Of a stretch of DNA of 64,000 bases, positions 37,158 to 49,555 are shown piece by piece. Position 1 is the first letter of the stretch. Each line of letters starts with the position of its first letter. Source of the stretch: Paenibacillus amylolyticus (GTDB lineage Bacteria > Bacillota > Bacilli > Paenibacillales > Paenibacillaceae); assembly GCF_029689945.1 (NCBI RefSeq), contig NZ_CP121451.1, positions 1,426,001 through 1,490,000 of the forward strand. Direction: 5' to 3'. The notes beneath the pieces are model-generated. The model was given only the letters and a program-made list of their open reading frames with translations, had not been told where the DNA came from and did no database searches. The position numbers and the translations under genes are program-made.

Positions 37158-38708
37158 TTACCCTTGCATCGTCTTATTCTGAAAAGCAGCGATATCCGCA
37201 TACTCTTCTTCAAACTTGCGGGAGATGCGGATAAAGATCGGCAGCAGTTCACGGTAGACGCGGACACTGTCCGGGTCCGGCTGGTGCCGATGCGTTGATC
37301 CAATCATGCCGGAGACGGCACTCAGGGAATCGATGCGGCCCAGGGCGTACAAGCCCAGTACGGCTGCGCCGAGGCATGAACTTTCAATACTTTCGGGGAT
37401 GATGACATCCTGGTCGAAAATATCAGCCATCATTTGCCGCCACAACTCGGAGCGGGCGAAGCCGCCTGTGGCCTGGATTTTTTTCGGACGACCGATCTTT
37501 TCTTCAATCGCCAACATAACCGTGTACAGGTTGAACAATACACCTTCGAGCGCGGCGCGAATCATATGTTCCTTCTTATGGTGCAGCGTCAGACCGAAGA
37601 ACGAGCCACGTGCATTCGGATTCCAGAGCGGAGCCCGCTCACCTGTCATGTACGGATGGAACAAGAGACCTTCCGAACCAGGAGGTACATTCTCCGCAAC
37701 ACGAGTGAGTACTTCATACGGATCAATACCGAGCCGTTTCGCGGTCTCTACCTCGGAAGCCGCAAACTCGTCCCGAATCCAGCGGAAAATAACACCGCCA
37801 TTGTTCACTGGTCCGCCAATGACCCATGCATCCTCGGTGAGTGCGTAACAGAAGAAACGTCCTTTCGGATCGGTCACCGGTTTGTCCACGACCGTACGAA
37901 TCGCTCCACTGGTGCCAATGGTTACAGCCACGACCCCTGGATCAATGGCGTTAACGCCCAGATTGGACAGCACGCCATCACTGGCCCCGATGACAAACGG
38001 TGTGGTGAACGCAATGCCCATCTCCTTGGCGTACTCCGGGTGCAATCCATGTTTGAGCACATGGGTGGTCGGTACCAATCGGGACAGGTGTTCTGGCGTA
38101 ATGCCTGCCACATGCAGGGCTTCTGCATCCCAGTCGAGCTTTTCCAGATTCATGAGTCCGGTGGCTGAGGCCATGGAGTGGTCGATGACATATTCTGAAA
38201 ATAATTTATAGAAAACATATTCTTTCATGGATATGAATTTGTGCGTTTGTTTGAACAGTTCCGGTTGATCCCGAGTGAGCCACATGATCTTGGTGAGTGG
38301 GGACATCGGGTGAATCGGCGTGCCAGTTCTCAGATAGATTTCGTGACCATTCATCTCCGATTTGAGTACTTCGGTCCACTCGGCACTTCGATTATCTGCC
38401 CATGTCATCGCTCGCATCAGTGGTGTGCCGTGTTGATCGACAGGCAGAATGCTGTGCATGGCCGAACTAAACGATACAAACAGAATGTCTTCTGGCTTAA
38501 CTCCCGCTTTGGAGGTAGCCTGTTTAACTGATGTAATGACTGCTTTGAAAATATCTTCCGCATCCTGCTCCGCAATCGCAGGTGTGGGGGTGTGCAGCGG
38601 ATAATCGGCACTGCCTTGGGCCACAATGGTTCCGTTCTGTTCGAACAAGACGGCCTTGGTGGAGGTCGTGCCGATATCTACGCCGATCATATAGGGTGAA
38701 GAAGCCAT
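37158..38708 (-). CDS. gntK: Gluconokinase (FGGY carbohydrate kinase)
   Basis: 516 residues. Phosphorylates gluconate to 6-phosphogluconate. MIGVDIGTTSTKAVLFEQNG is the phosphate-binding start; SFSSAMHSILPVDQHGTPLM, TWADNRSAEW, GIAFTTPFVIGASDGVLSNL, VAVTIGTSGAIRTV and IQATGGFARSELWRQMMADI follow the GntK pattern, with the length of Bacillus GntK. Xylulokinase is a less likely alternative. AGAGGG precedes ATG 38708. It is on the same strand as the ABC importer but downstream of it and separated by the repeat at 38731-38918. Confidence 0.85.
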   Translation of the reverse strand: MASSPYMIGVDIGTTSTKAVLFEQNGTIVAQGSADYPLHTPTPAIAEQDAEDIFKAVITSVKQATSKAGVKPEDILFVSFSSAMHSILPVDQHGTPLMRAMTWADNRSAEWTEVLKSEMNGHEIYLRTGTPIHPMSPLTKIMWLTRDQPELFKQTHKFISMKEYVFYKLFSEYVIDHSMASATGLMNLEKLDWDAEALHVAGITPEHLSRLVPTTHVLKHGLHPEYAKEMGIAFTTPFVIGASDGVLSNLGVNAIDPGVVAVTIGTSGAIRTVVDKPVTDPKGRFFCYALTEDAWVIGGPVNNGGVIFRWIRDEFAASEVETAKRLGIDPYEVLTRVAENVPPGSEGLLFHPYMTGERAPLWNPNARGSFFGLTLHHKKEHMIRAALEGVLFNLYTVMLAIEEKIGRPKKIQATGGFARSELWRQMMADIFDQDVIIPESIESSCLGAAVLGLYALGRIDSLSAVSGMIGSTHRHQPDPDSVRVYRELLPIFIRISRKFEEEYADIAAFQNKTMQG

Positions 38709-38730
38709 TTTGTCATCCCTCTTTCTTGAA

Positions 38731-38918
38731 CATATAAGTGAATGAATGCTGTTACACGTTTACACTTCGGGTACAGAAAGCCTTCCGCTCGCCGTTATCC
38801 CCAAATTTCTTGATTCCCTCTTCAAAGGGAGAAATTTGGTTATAAATGCGAACATTCCATTTCTTCAGGCTCTTTCTGTCCCCTCCGCACACGTGGCGCT
38901 ATTCATCCAACTTATATG
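38731..38918. repeat. MITE-like intergenic palindromic repeat, copy B
   Basis: ~188 bp with terminal inverted repeats CATATAAGTGAATGAAT and ATTCATCCAACTTATATG. The central hairpin reads CGTTATCCCCAAATTTCTTG against GGGAGAAATTTGGTTATAAA. It fills the gap between gntK and the ABC permease gene. Confidence 0.75.
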
Positions 38919-39005
38919 GCATCTGTTATTTCATCTATGATAAGAATATCAGACTTGAGGGATGGATCAAAATGGATCAGAACAGGCTATCGCTTTTACA
39001 CATCT

Positions 39006-39832
39006 TCAATCCTTCACCGCACCTGCAGCAATATCCGAGATAAACTGGCGGCTGATGAACAGGAACATCACGATGAGCGGAATGACAGCAAGCAACGTAC
39101 CTGCAATGACCATCGCATAGTCTGTGTTATACAGTCCGTTTAATTGAGACAACGCAATCTGCAACGTGTATTTGCGTTCATCCGTCAGGACGATCAAAGG
39201 CCACAGATAATCATTCCATACCCCGATAAAGGTGAACGCGCCGAGGAAGGCAAAGGCAGGTCGCAGAATCGGCAGTGCCACGTTCCAATAGAGTCGGAAA
39301 AAATTACAGCCGTCGATGCGGCCTGCATCCAGCAGATCATTCGGGATGGACTCTGTCGCGTACTGACGAATCCAGAAGATGCCGAAGGCGTTAACCATGC
39401 CTGGAATAATGAGCGCTTTGAAGGAGCCGACCCAACCGAACGTAGCCATGAGTACAAAGGAAGGCACCAGTGACAGTTGAGAAGGTACCATCATGGTCGC
39501 AAGCAGCACGATGAAGAGCCATTTTTTGCCGGGAAATTCAAACTTCGCAAACGCAAACCCTGCCAGTGAGTCAAAAAACAGTACAAGAATGGTCACGAGG
39601 CCCGACACAAACAATGTATTCAGAAAAGCGCCCCAGAAATCGATCTGCTGCAATACCCGCGTAATATTATTCCATAGCTCACCCCCGAACCAGAGCTGCG
39701 GTGGGAACTTGTAGATATCGGACGTTGTCCGGGTAGACATTACAATCAGCCAATAGAACGGGAACATGGATATGAGCATGCCCCGATAAGACCGGTATAC
39801 AACACCAGCGATTTGAGGTGTTTGGTCGCCAT
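39006..39832 (-). CDS. Carbohydrate ABC transporter permease, MalG type (one frameshift)
   Basis: About 275 residues. One base is missing in the C run at 39781-39784; restoring it joins the start MATKHLKSLVLYTGLIGG to MLISMFPFYWLIVMSTRTTS. Conserved loop: ESIPNDLLDAGRIDGCNFFR with the EAA-type motif contacting the ATPase. AAGGGGAGC precedes ATG 39832. It lies 19 bases after the MalF-type gene. No ATPase gene is present, so the system presumably uses a shared MsmX-type ATPase encoded elsewhere. Confidence 0.88.
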
Positions 39833-39851
39833 GTGCGCTCCCCTTATCACA

Positions 39852-40802
39852 TCAGGATGATTTGCCTTGAACAAGCTTCCAGTTCACAATCGAGAACAGG
39901 GCGATAATGAGGAACATGCCCCAACCCACGGCAGCGCCATAGCCGAAGTAATTGTTAATGAAGGATTCACGGTAGAGGTACAGGACAATTGTCATGCCTG
40001 CTGCACCTGCGCCACCATCATTGCCGACCAGTACTTGCGGTTCGGTGAACAGCTGCATACCGCCAATGGTTGATGTAATGACCGTAAACAGGATGACAGG
40101 GCGCAGCATCGGAATCGTAATTCGGAAAAAGGACTGTATCGCGGATGCGCCGTCAATCTTGGCTGCTTCATATAATGTCTGCGGGATACTCTGTAATCCG
40201 GCCAGATAGATGACCGCGTTATATCCGGTCCAGCGCCAGACCACCATGGAGGAGATGGCGACTTTGATGCCCCATGGTGCATTCAGCCACTCCACAACCG
40301 GTAACCCGACCGACTGCAACAGATAGTTGAGAAACCCATAGTTGCTGGCGAACAAAGCCCCGAAGATAATGGCCACCGCTACGATGGATGTGACGTTCGG
40401 CAGGAAATAACCGACCCGAAACAGGGTGCGGAACTTCACAAATGGTGCATGTAATAGAAAGGCAATAATCAGGGCGAAGAAGAGCATCGGAATCGTGGAA
40501 TAGATCCAGATCATGAACGTGTTCCCCACAGCTTGCCAGAACTCGGCGTCAGTCAGCATGTATTTGAAATTGTTGAGTCCATTAAACGTCATGACACCAA
40601 TGCCATCCCATTTATGAAAAGCCAGATAGAGCGAGAACCCGATTGGGAACAGCCCAAATACCGCAAACAGAATATAAAACGGCGATATCGCAACATAGAG
40701 TGCACGATGCTCCCACATTCTCGCCCATAGCGACTTCTGCCGATCCAGATCAGGTCTTGCATTGCCAGGATCGGGCGTAAGACGAGGTTCAGTTACAGCC
40801 AT
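39852..40802 (-). CDS. Carbohydrate ABC transporter permease, MalF/UgpA type
   Basis: 316 residues, with about six membrane segments (YVAISPFYILFAVFGLFPIG, TFMIWIYSTIPMLFFALIIA, YFGYGAAVGWGMFLIIALFS) and the EAA loop SIPQTLYEAAKIDGASAIQS. A polar ~35-residue N-terminus precedes the first helix. AAAGGAGG is seven bases before the ATG. Middle gene of the operon binding protein-MalF-MalG; sugar unknown, with gluconokinase nearby as the only hint. Confidence 0.9.
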   Translation of the reverse strand: MAVTEPRLTPDPGNARPDLDRQKSLWARMWEHRALYVAISPFYILFAVFGLFPIGFSLYLAFHKWDGIGVMTFNGLNNFKYMLTDAEFWQAVGNTFMIWIYSTIPMLFFALIIAFLLHAPFVKFRTLFRVGYFLPNVTSIVAVAIIFGALFASNYGFLNYLLQSVGLPVVEWLNAPWGIKVAISSMVVWRWTGYNAVIYLAGLQSIPQTLYEAAKIDGASAIQSFFRITIPMLRPVILFTVITSTIGGMQLFTEPQVLVGNDGGAGAAGMTIVLYLYRESFINNYFGYGAAVGWGMFLIIALFSIVNWKLVQGKSS

Positions 40803-40846
40803 ATGAATTCCTCCTTTGCGGATAACGAAACCACACGCTCTTCAGG

Positions 40847-42119
40847 TTAACGCTGTAATTCCCGCTCGACGCGGTGTACCGTATCTGTCCAGACCTGCTG
40901 TGGATTGGCATTTTGCTTCGCCACATCATTCAGCCGCCGGGTGATAATGTTGTGTACGGACGGGTATCTTTCGCCAAAGAAAGCATCCGGCACATGCTGT
41001 GCCGATTCGGCAAATACAGGCCCTGTCGCCTGTCCGCCGAAGAAAGGTTCTTTTTCCTTCATTGCAGGATCATCAAACACACCCGGTGCAGAAGGGAACA
41101 GATTCAATGTCTGATATTGCTCCAGTTGATTTTCGGGACTTTGCAGCCAGCGAACCAATTCAAAGGCTTCCTGAGGATGCTCACTCGACTTCAGGATGGA
41201 CAGGAATGATCCCCGTTATTGCCATCTCCCCTGGCGCCCGAGCAACCCGCCATTTCCCGGATGTATCCGGAGCGGCTTCCTGAAGCACTTGCTTCATCCA
41301 GACAGCGCCCACGAATGAGGCAATCTCGCCATTATTCATCGCTGCGTTCCAGCCCGGAGTCCAGCCATCTGCATTGGCAAGCAGGCCCTTCTCCTTGAAA
41401 GCAATGGATGTATCCCAGCTTGTTCGTACCAGAGCAGAATCCATGCCGATGAATGAACCATCCGGACGGAAATAACGTTCAGCTCCTTGGGATAACACTT
41501 GGTTGTAAACGCTTCCAATTTTATCGGTCAGAAATACTTTTCCGCCGAATTTCTCCTTGATCTTTTCTCCCGCAGCAGCATAAGCATCCCAGCTGTTAAT
41601 CTGGCGTGTAACGTCCTCTGCATCAGATGGTAATCCGGCTTCCTTGAACAGATCTTCTCGGTAAAAGAGAGCCGTTGGTCCCGTATCCATCGGGAACCCG
41701 ATCATCTGCCCGCTCGGGGTAACGCCTTGCTTCCATTTCCACGGCAGATACTGGTCTTCAATATCTCCTGCGCCAAGATCATACAGATTATAGAAACGGT
41801 CCTCGCTGGGGAATAGCTCCATGATCCAGTCGTTCAATGCCACAATGTCCGGTTCACCTGAGCGTGCAGCGAGTGTTGTTTTAAGTTTTGCTTTGAAATC
41901 ACCGCCGATTTTCTGAGCTGTCAGTTCAATGTTGGGGAACTTTTCCTTCGCCCTGGCAATCAGCTTATCATCAATGGAACGATTCCAGTACCATAATGTA
42001 AGCGCTACCTTTTTGTTGTTCGCTGAATCGTCCTGTCCGGGCCAGATGGAGCATCCGCTTATAAGCAGGACGCAGACCATCACTATGGCTGTCCAGCATG
42101 TTCTTTTCCGGCGAATCAT
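40847..42119 (-). CDS. Extracellular sugar-binding lipoprotein, family 1 (two frameshifts)
   Basis: About 424 residues. The signal peptide ends in LLISGC (lipidated Cys at residue 23 from ATG 42119). The body follows SBP_bac_1: VALTLWYWNRSIDDKLIARA, GEPDIVALNDWIMELFPSED, GFPMDTGPTALFYREDLFKE, NNGEIASFVGAVWMKQVLQE. Two one-base losses at 41211-41214 and 41221-41223 break it; restoring both gives GNNGGSFLSILKSSEHPQEA before FELVRWLQSPENQLEQYQTL. ATG 42119 has GAGGGGG at eight bases; ATG 42125 is too close. First gene of the importer operon. Confidence 0.87.
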
Positions 42120-42284
42120 GTGCATAACCCCCTCATCGTTAAGTTCGAGGCATGAAGTGCTTTGGACTACAACATTAGTCTATGAGCAGTTTATAAACTC
42201 ATACCCATTATTCCTGAGATGAAACACATATTTGTGACGATTGCGTAACATAAATTGGGTAGTTACTTTAAAAATAAAAGTTAC

Positions 42285-42313
42285 TTGACACAATATAATT
42301 TTTATTCTAAACT
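42285..42313 (+). promoter_or_regulatory. Promoter with shared HxlR-type control region (RibA-like gene)
   Basis: TTGACA, 17-base spacer, TAAACT. The block 42279-42373 aligns with 49328-49420 upstream of doxX, including the promoter boxes, an ACTTACATAAAGTAA inverted repeat just downstream and a GCGTACTAT motif. It lies in the 317-base gap between the binding-protein and RibA-like genes. Confidence 0.7.
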
Positions 42314-42442
42314 AACTTACATAAAGTAACTAATGATTATGAGAATAATATAGATGCGTACTATATGACATCCAAGTGATCCAATTTCACTCTCGATGCG
42401 AATCAATCAACATACAAGTTGGCCTAAACAGGAGGAACGACA

Positions 42443-43209
42443 ATGATCAATTCACATATTATTCAACTGCTTGCCCCAAAATCCAGACTTTTCCGAGTGG
42501 AAAAGAGTTTATATACCTTGTGGGACCGATTAAGCTTCCGGTTAACCTCGATGGGGAGACCAAGACATTCCAATGGTACAGTTGGATGAAATCGGACAAA
42601 GCGATGGAGAGCGGCGAGTTAATTGAATCCCTGGCTGCCGCTGAACTGGCAGAGCGTCAACAATCCAGTGTACTGGTATATGGTGACTTTGCCGAAGCAC
42701 AGGAAGCGCTGATCCGGATGCATAGCATCTGTCATACAGGCGACATTTTTGGCAGCAAACGCTGTGATTGCGGTTTTCAATTGGAGCAGTCCATGAAAAT
42801 GATCGCCGCTCATGGAGCAGGTGCACTGTTCTATCTTGCGAACCATGAGGGACGTGGCATCGGTCTGTTCAGCAAAGCGATGGCGTACATTTTGCAAGAA
42901 GAAGGTCTGGATACGGTAGATGCAAACTTGCAGCTCGGATTCACGGACGATGCTCGTAATTATGACGATGCGATTGCTGTGTTACGTGCGCTTCGTTCCG
43001 CACCCGTTACATTGATCACCAACAATCCACGGAAGCTGGCTGCCTTGCAGGAAGCGGGTCTGAATGTGGGCGGACGTGTTCCACTGTGGGGGGATCGCTC
43101 TGCTTTCAACGAGAAATATCTGCAAACAAAAGTGAATCGTTCAGGTCACTTGGCAGAAAGTGATGCATGGGCTGGGGCCGAGACGCTGCTTCCGCATGCG
43201 CAGGCATAA
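42443..43209 (+). CDS. GTP cyclohydrolase II-like protein, stand-alone (one frameshift)
   Basis: About 255 residues after restoring one A in the run 42478-42481, which joins MINSHIIQLLAPK to IQTFPSGKEFIYLVGPIKLP. The GTP cyclohydrolase II core is complete: zinc cysteines in MHSICHTGDIFGSKRCDCGF, the catalytic ANHEGRGIGLFSKAMAYILQ (H in place of the usual Q of QEGRGIGL), and VTLITNNPRKLAALQ. The gene is not in a rib operon and lacks the DHBP synthase half found in Bacillus RibBA. Its promoter resembles that of doxX, suggesting stress or redox control. The exact reaction is therefore uncertain. GGAGG precedes ATG 42443. Confidence 0.8.
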
Positions 43210-43242
43210 CATTTAAATAGGTGCAATCGATCAAGCGGATTA

Positions 43243-43289
43243 GTCGTTGTTGTGCTCTTCGTTATGGAGAAGTGCTACAACGGCTTTTT
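43243..43289 (+). terminator. Terminator after the RibA-like gene
   Basis: Imperfect stem anchored by GTCGTTGT (43243-43250) and ACAACGGC (43277-43284) followed by five T. Confidence 0.65.
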
Positions 43290-43400
43290 GGTATGGCTGA
43301 CAGGTTAGCGATCCGCTTTTTACGATTCACGGAACGGCTTGCCGTTCTCACAGTACGGAATATACAATATAGTCATCTGATGAATGCGGGAGGAACGAAG

Positions 43401-45482
<2,082 letters not shown>

Positions 45483-45808
45483 GCATTTTGCATAAATCAC
45501 CTGAGCGTCTTCCAATCAGCAAAATATAGATCGAAATGATCTGAATTATGAAAAATGCTGGATAAAAGAAATGAAATAGAGCTGCTATTCTCACGGTGTG
45601 GGTATTTGTACTTTTTAACTAAACATATGTTATAAATAATATTTACTGGTGGAAATTAATGCACAATTTACAGGGGGATTCTTCCTGGGGAAGCAAAACC
45701 ATATGCCCACTATAAGGAAAAAAACAAGTTTAGTGGATTCATTTGAAATTCCATCCTTTGGCAGAACAACTTTTTGAATTTTTTTTGAATAATGTGTCAA
45801 ATCAGGAC

Positions 45809-45837
45809 TTCACGCCGTCAAAAATCTGTGATAGGAT
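45809..45837 (+). promoter_or_regulatory. Candidate glpD promoter
   Basis: TTCACG and TAGGAT with a 17-base spacer; the start would be near 45844, just before the leader terminator. The upstream part of this 490-base gap is AT-rich and shows no gene. Confidence 0.45.
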
Positions 45838-45876
45838 AAAGGCACAAGTTAAAAAATGATGTCTGGAGATCGGGAG

Positions 45877-45927
45877 GGACCACGTGCCGCTCAGCAATTG
45901 CTGAGCGAATGACGTGGTCCTTTTTTT
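45877..45927 (+). terminator. glpD leader terminator, probable GlpP antitermination target
   Basis: Outer stem GGACCACGT/ACGTGGTCC (45877-45885 with 45912-45920), an inner perfect palindrome CGCTCAGCAATTGCTGAGCG and seven T. It lies in the untranslated leader 46 bases before glpD, the arrangement controlled by GlpP in B. subtilis. Confidence 0.85.
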
Positions 45928-45972
45928 GTCTTTTTACGGAAAACATTCAGGGAAACAATGGGAGGTTCTAGG

Positions 45973-47630
45973 ATGTCACAAACGTTCTCGTCAGCACACC
46001 GAACCGAATATTTGCAACATATGGCGAATGCACATTTTGACGTATTAATTATTGGTGGTGGAATTACAGGCGCAGGGATTGCATTGGATGCAGCTTCACG
46101 CGGGTTGAAGACAGCGCTTGTAGAAATGCAGGATTTTGCAGCGGGTACATCCAGTCGTTCGACCAAACTTGTCCATGGCGGATTGCGTTATCTGAAGCAA
46201 TATGAAGTGAAGATGGTTGCGGAGGTAGGACGGGAGCGGGCTATCGTTTATGAGAATGGGCCGCATGTGACCACACCGGAACCGATGTTGTTACCGATCT
46301 ACATGGGAGGCACGTTCGGCCGATTCAGCACATCCATTGGGCTGATGGTGTATGATCGACTCGCCGGGGTGAAGCGCAGTGAACGGCGCCAAATGTTGAA
46401 TGCAGGAGCGGTGTCAGATAGCGAACCTTTATTGCGCAAGCAGGGGTTGTTGGGTGGTGGACGCTATGTGGAGTACCGGACTGACGATGCCAGGCTCACC
46501 ATTGAAGTGATGAAAGAAGCTGTCAATCGTGGAGCTCTGGCAGTGAACTACGTCAAGGCGGCCGATTTTCTAAAGGAGAATGGTAAGATTACAGGTATTA
46601 ACGCCGTAGATCAGATCGATGGGCGGACCTATACAGTGAAAGCAAGCAAGGTGATCAACGCTTCCGGCCCCTGGGTGGATGGACTGCGGGAATTGGATGG
46701 TTCACGCCGGGGAAAACGCTACAGATGACCAAAGGCATTCATTTGGTCTTTGATGGTGAACGATTTCCATTGAGGCAGGCTGTCTATTTCGATACACCGG
46801 ATGGTCGCATGGTGTTTGCTGTCCCGCGTGATGGCAAAACCTATGTAGGAACGACCGACACCGTATATCAGGATGATCCTGCACACCCGCAAATTTCCGA
46901 ATCGGATCGTGATTATGTGATTGATGCAGTCAATGGCATGTTTCCAGATGTACACATTGGTATCGAGGACGTGGAATCCGGATGGGCAGGTGTGCGTCCC
47001 CTGATTCATGAGGAAGGCAAGAATCCTTCTGAAATTTCACGTAAAGATGAAGTCTGGGTCTCTGATTCCAATCTGATTACGATCGCCGGGGGCAAGTTAA
47101 CCGGATACCGTAAGATGGCCGAAATGGTCGTTGATCTGGTCGCACGCCAGATGCAGCAGGAGAGTGGATATTCCATAGGCCCATGCGTAACGAAGAAGAT
47201 GCCCATCTCGGGCGGTGACGTAGGGGGTTCGGCTGGATTCGTATCGTACGCGGAGCGCAAGATCAAGGATGGTGTCGCCCTAGGGCTATCTCGACCTGCT
47301 GCAGAGCGGCTGGTTCGCACATATGGTTCCAATGTGAAGGCACTGTATGAGCGAATGCCTGATCCCCGCACCAAGGCTGAGCTTCATGGCATGCCACAGG
47401 AGCTGCTGCTGATGTTACAGTATGCGATTGATGAAGAGATGGCTGTAACCCCTTCTGACTTTTTGGTACGAAGAACAGGAGATTTATTTTTCCGGATTGA
47501 TGAGGTCCGTCGTTATAAGGCAGCGGTTATCTCGTATATGGCAGGTCGTTTGAACTGGTCGGAAGAGGAAGCGATCGAGCATACACGGGAACTGGATCAG
47601 CTGTTGCTGGAAGCATCGGGCAAAATCTGA
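45973..47630 (+). CDS. glpD: Aerobic glycerol-3-phosphate dehydrogenase (one frameshift)
   Basis: FAD-linked membrane-associated enzyme oxidising glycerol-3-phosphate to dihydroxyacetone phosphate. The FAD site [20 protein letters not shown], then [40 protein letters not shown] and [20 protein letters not shown] are diagnostic. One A is missing at 46713-46716; restoring it joins [20 protein letters not shown] and gives about 552 residues. ATG 45973 sits behind GGGAGG. Expression is expected to need GlpP acting on the leader terminator. Confidence 0.94.
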
Positions 47631-47698
47631 GGCAGGATTTCAAGGTCGAGAGTCGAATGGAACATGTAAGCGTGTAACATAGAGAGGGGATTACATCC

Positions 47699-48703
47699 AT
47701 GACACTACAGATTGGAATCATTGGAACAGGTTGGTTCAGTAAGGTGCATGCGGATATTCTCGCACGGATGGAAGGTGTTCGTGTCGCGAGTATCTGTGGA
47801 ACAACGCAGGAAAAGGCAGAGGCTATGGCTTCCGTCTATGATGCTGTTGGTTACGGGGAACTTGAACATATGCTGGATGGTGAGAGGCTGGATGCGGTGT
47901 ACATCTGTGTGCCTCCGATGTCTCATGGATCGATTGAGTCCGAATTAATTCGCCGTGGTATTCCATTCCTGGTGGAGAAACCTTTGAGCACCGGAATGGA
48001 TGTTCCGCGTCAGGTGTTGGATCAGGTGCAGAAGAGTGGATTGTTAACCTCTGTCGGATACCATTTCCGTTATCAGGAGGCCGCGCAGGTACTTCAGCAA
48101 GCGATGAAAGAACAGACGGTTGGCATGGCTCTTGGCCGCTGGATGGGCGGAATGCCAGGGGTTGCCTGGTGGCGGCGTCAGGAAGGTTCGGGAGGACAAT
48201 TCGTTGAGCAGACTACACATATTGTAGACTTGCTTCGGTATTGTGCAGGAGAAGTGACGGAGGTATATGCTGTAGCAGCTCAGCGAATTATGCATGAGAA
48301 GCATGAGCATGTCAGCGTAGCCGATGTGGCGAATGTGACGCTCAAGCTGGAGAATGGAGCGATTGCAAGTATCGCCAATACATGTCTGTTGCCAGACGGA
48401 GAGGGCGGCGCAGGACTCCAGTTCTACACGGATGCAGGTGTGTGGGATTGGACGCCGGAACGGTTGCTTCTGCCAAGTGCCGCAACACATGCAATGGCAG
48501 GCCTGGAGATTTCAGCAGGACCTAATCCATACGAGCGTGAGAATGAAGCGTTCATTCATGCCCTGCGTACCGGGGACCGTTCACGAATCCTGTCCGATTA
48601 TGCGGATGCCTGCCGTACACAGGAGATTACGACGGCGGCGTTGGCATCGGCTGATTCCGGTCTACCTGTCAAGCTTCAGCCCTCAAAGCATCTCTCTCAT
48701 TAA
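47699..48703 (+). CDS. Gfo/Idh/MocA-family oxidoreductase
   Basis: 334 residues. N-terminal NAD(P)-binding domain: LQIGIIGTGWFSKVHADILA, VYICVPPMSHGSIESELIRR, GIPFLVEKPLSTGM with the family EKP motif; C-terminal domain includes GYHFRYQEAAQVLQQAMKEQ and VEQTTHIVDLLRY with the His of the catalytic region. Sugar or inositol-type substrate unknown. GAGAGGGG precedes ATG 47699. It follows glpD by 68 bases and may be read with it; the terminator at 48743 closes the transcript. Confidence 0.87.
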   Translation: MTLQIGIIGTGWFSKVHADILARMEGVRVASICGTTQEKAEAMASVYDAVGYGELEHMLDGERLDAVYICVPPMSHGSIESELIRRGIPFLVEKPLSTGMDVPRQVLDQVQKSGLLTSVGYHFRYQEAAQVLQQAMKEQTVGMALGRWMGGMPGVAWWRRQEGSGGQFVEQTTHIVDLLRYCAGEVTEVYAVAAQRIMHEKHEHVSVADVANVTLKLENGAIASIANTCLLPDGEGGAGLQFYTDAGVWDWTPERLLLPSAATHAMAGLEISAGPNPYERENEAFIHALRTGDRSRILSDYADACRTQEITTAALASADSGLPVKLQPSKHLSH

Positions 48704-48742
48704 TAAAAGTTGAACGTCATAGTTAAAGGTAATACGAAAAAC

Positions 48743-48791
48743 GCCTGAATCAGGGACTGATCCGCAGATCAGCCTGACTCAGGCTTATTTT
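48743..48791 (+). terminator. Strong intrinsic terminator after the oxidoreductase
   Basis: GCCTGAATCAGG pairs with CCTGACTCAGGC, with an inner CTGATC/GATCAG stem, followed by TTATTTT. Confidence 0.88.
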
Positions 48792-48834
48792 GTGTTGTGT
48801 TGAGTGAAGATTATGAACGAAGTGTCTATTCGAA

Positions 48835-49179
48835 TTACTCGGATTTCTGCTGTTTCAACCAGTCGGAAGACCAGCTGTAGATTTGATCGATGACAGGTTC
48901 AATCGCTCTGCCTTTGGGTGTTAACTCATACTCTACACGCGGAGGAATCTCGGGAAACATGTGCCGGGTTACAATACCTTCTGTCTCCATTTCCTTTAAT
49001 CGCTCCGATAAAAGGCGTCCACTGATCGCCATCTCTGCTTCAAGCTCCGTAAACCGTTTGGGTCCGGATAACAGTTGGTACATGATTAAGAGTACCCATT
49101 TCTTACCTATAATGTCTATGGCCTGAGTGATCATACAGGGACTTGGTGCTTTTGCTTTTCTCAGCTTCAACGTATTCAC
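48835..49179 (-). CDS. HxlR-family transcriptional regulator
   Basis: 114 residues of the HxlR/YodB winged-helix type: SPCMITQAIDIIGKKWVLLI, MYQLLSGPKRFTELEAEMAI, SGRLLSERLKEMETEGIVTR, EIPPRVEYELTPKGRAIEPV. The Cys ahead of the first helix (SPCM) corresponds to the redox- or quinone-sensing Cys of YodB-like members. It is divergent from doxX and the intergenic region holds a promoter block repeated upstream of the RibA-like gene, so both are likely targets. Confidence 0.88.
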   Translation of the reverse strand: MNTLKLRKAKAPSPCMITQAIDIIGKKWVLLIMYQLLSGPKRFTELEAEMAISGRLLSERLKEMETEGIVTRHMFPEIPPRVEYELTPKGRAIEPVIDQIYSWSSDWLKQQKSE

Positions 49180-49334
49180 CTCGATTCATAATCATTTTCT
49201 TCGCAGTTGTATATGAAAGGACAGAGTTTCTGCCGCTCTTGGAATGGTAGGTCATTCACATAAATGAGGGTTACTACAAAATATACTGTAACATACCTTT
49301 TGTATGTATTATACATCATTCAGAGAAAAATTAC

Positions 49335-49363
49335 TTGATGAAATTATATTATTATAATATACT
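49335..49363 (+). promoter_or_regulatory. doxX promoter with shared HxlR-type control region
   Basis: TTGATG, 17-base spacer, TATACT, followed by AACTTCATAAAAGTAAGTT (inverted repeat) and GCGTACTAT, matching the block at 42279-42373. The whole 376-base gap between the HxlR gene and doxX is otherwise AT-rich and gene-free. Confidence 0.7.
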
Positions 49364-49555
49364 AACTTCATAAAAGTAAGTTGGTGATAAATAATACGTA
49401 TAATATGAACGCGTACTATTTTGAAAATGGAACAGGGTTGAACGCTTGAAAACAGAGTGACCATTGGGAACTTTTACATAGATTCTTTTTTACCATGTGC
49501 AGCGAAAATAATCATTACATAGCAGGAACATATCATTTCTTAGGGGGATCTACAT

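Noticed and set aside
43221..43400. Longer GlpP N-terminus starting at 43221
   Set aside because: It would translate through a terminator hairpin and does not resemble GlpP; GTG 43401 with GGGAGG fits the family.
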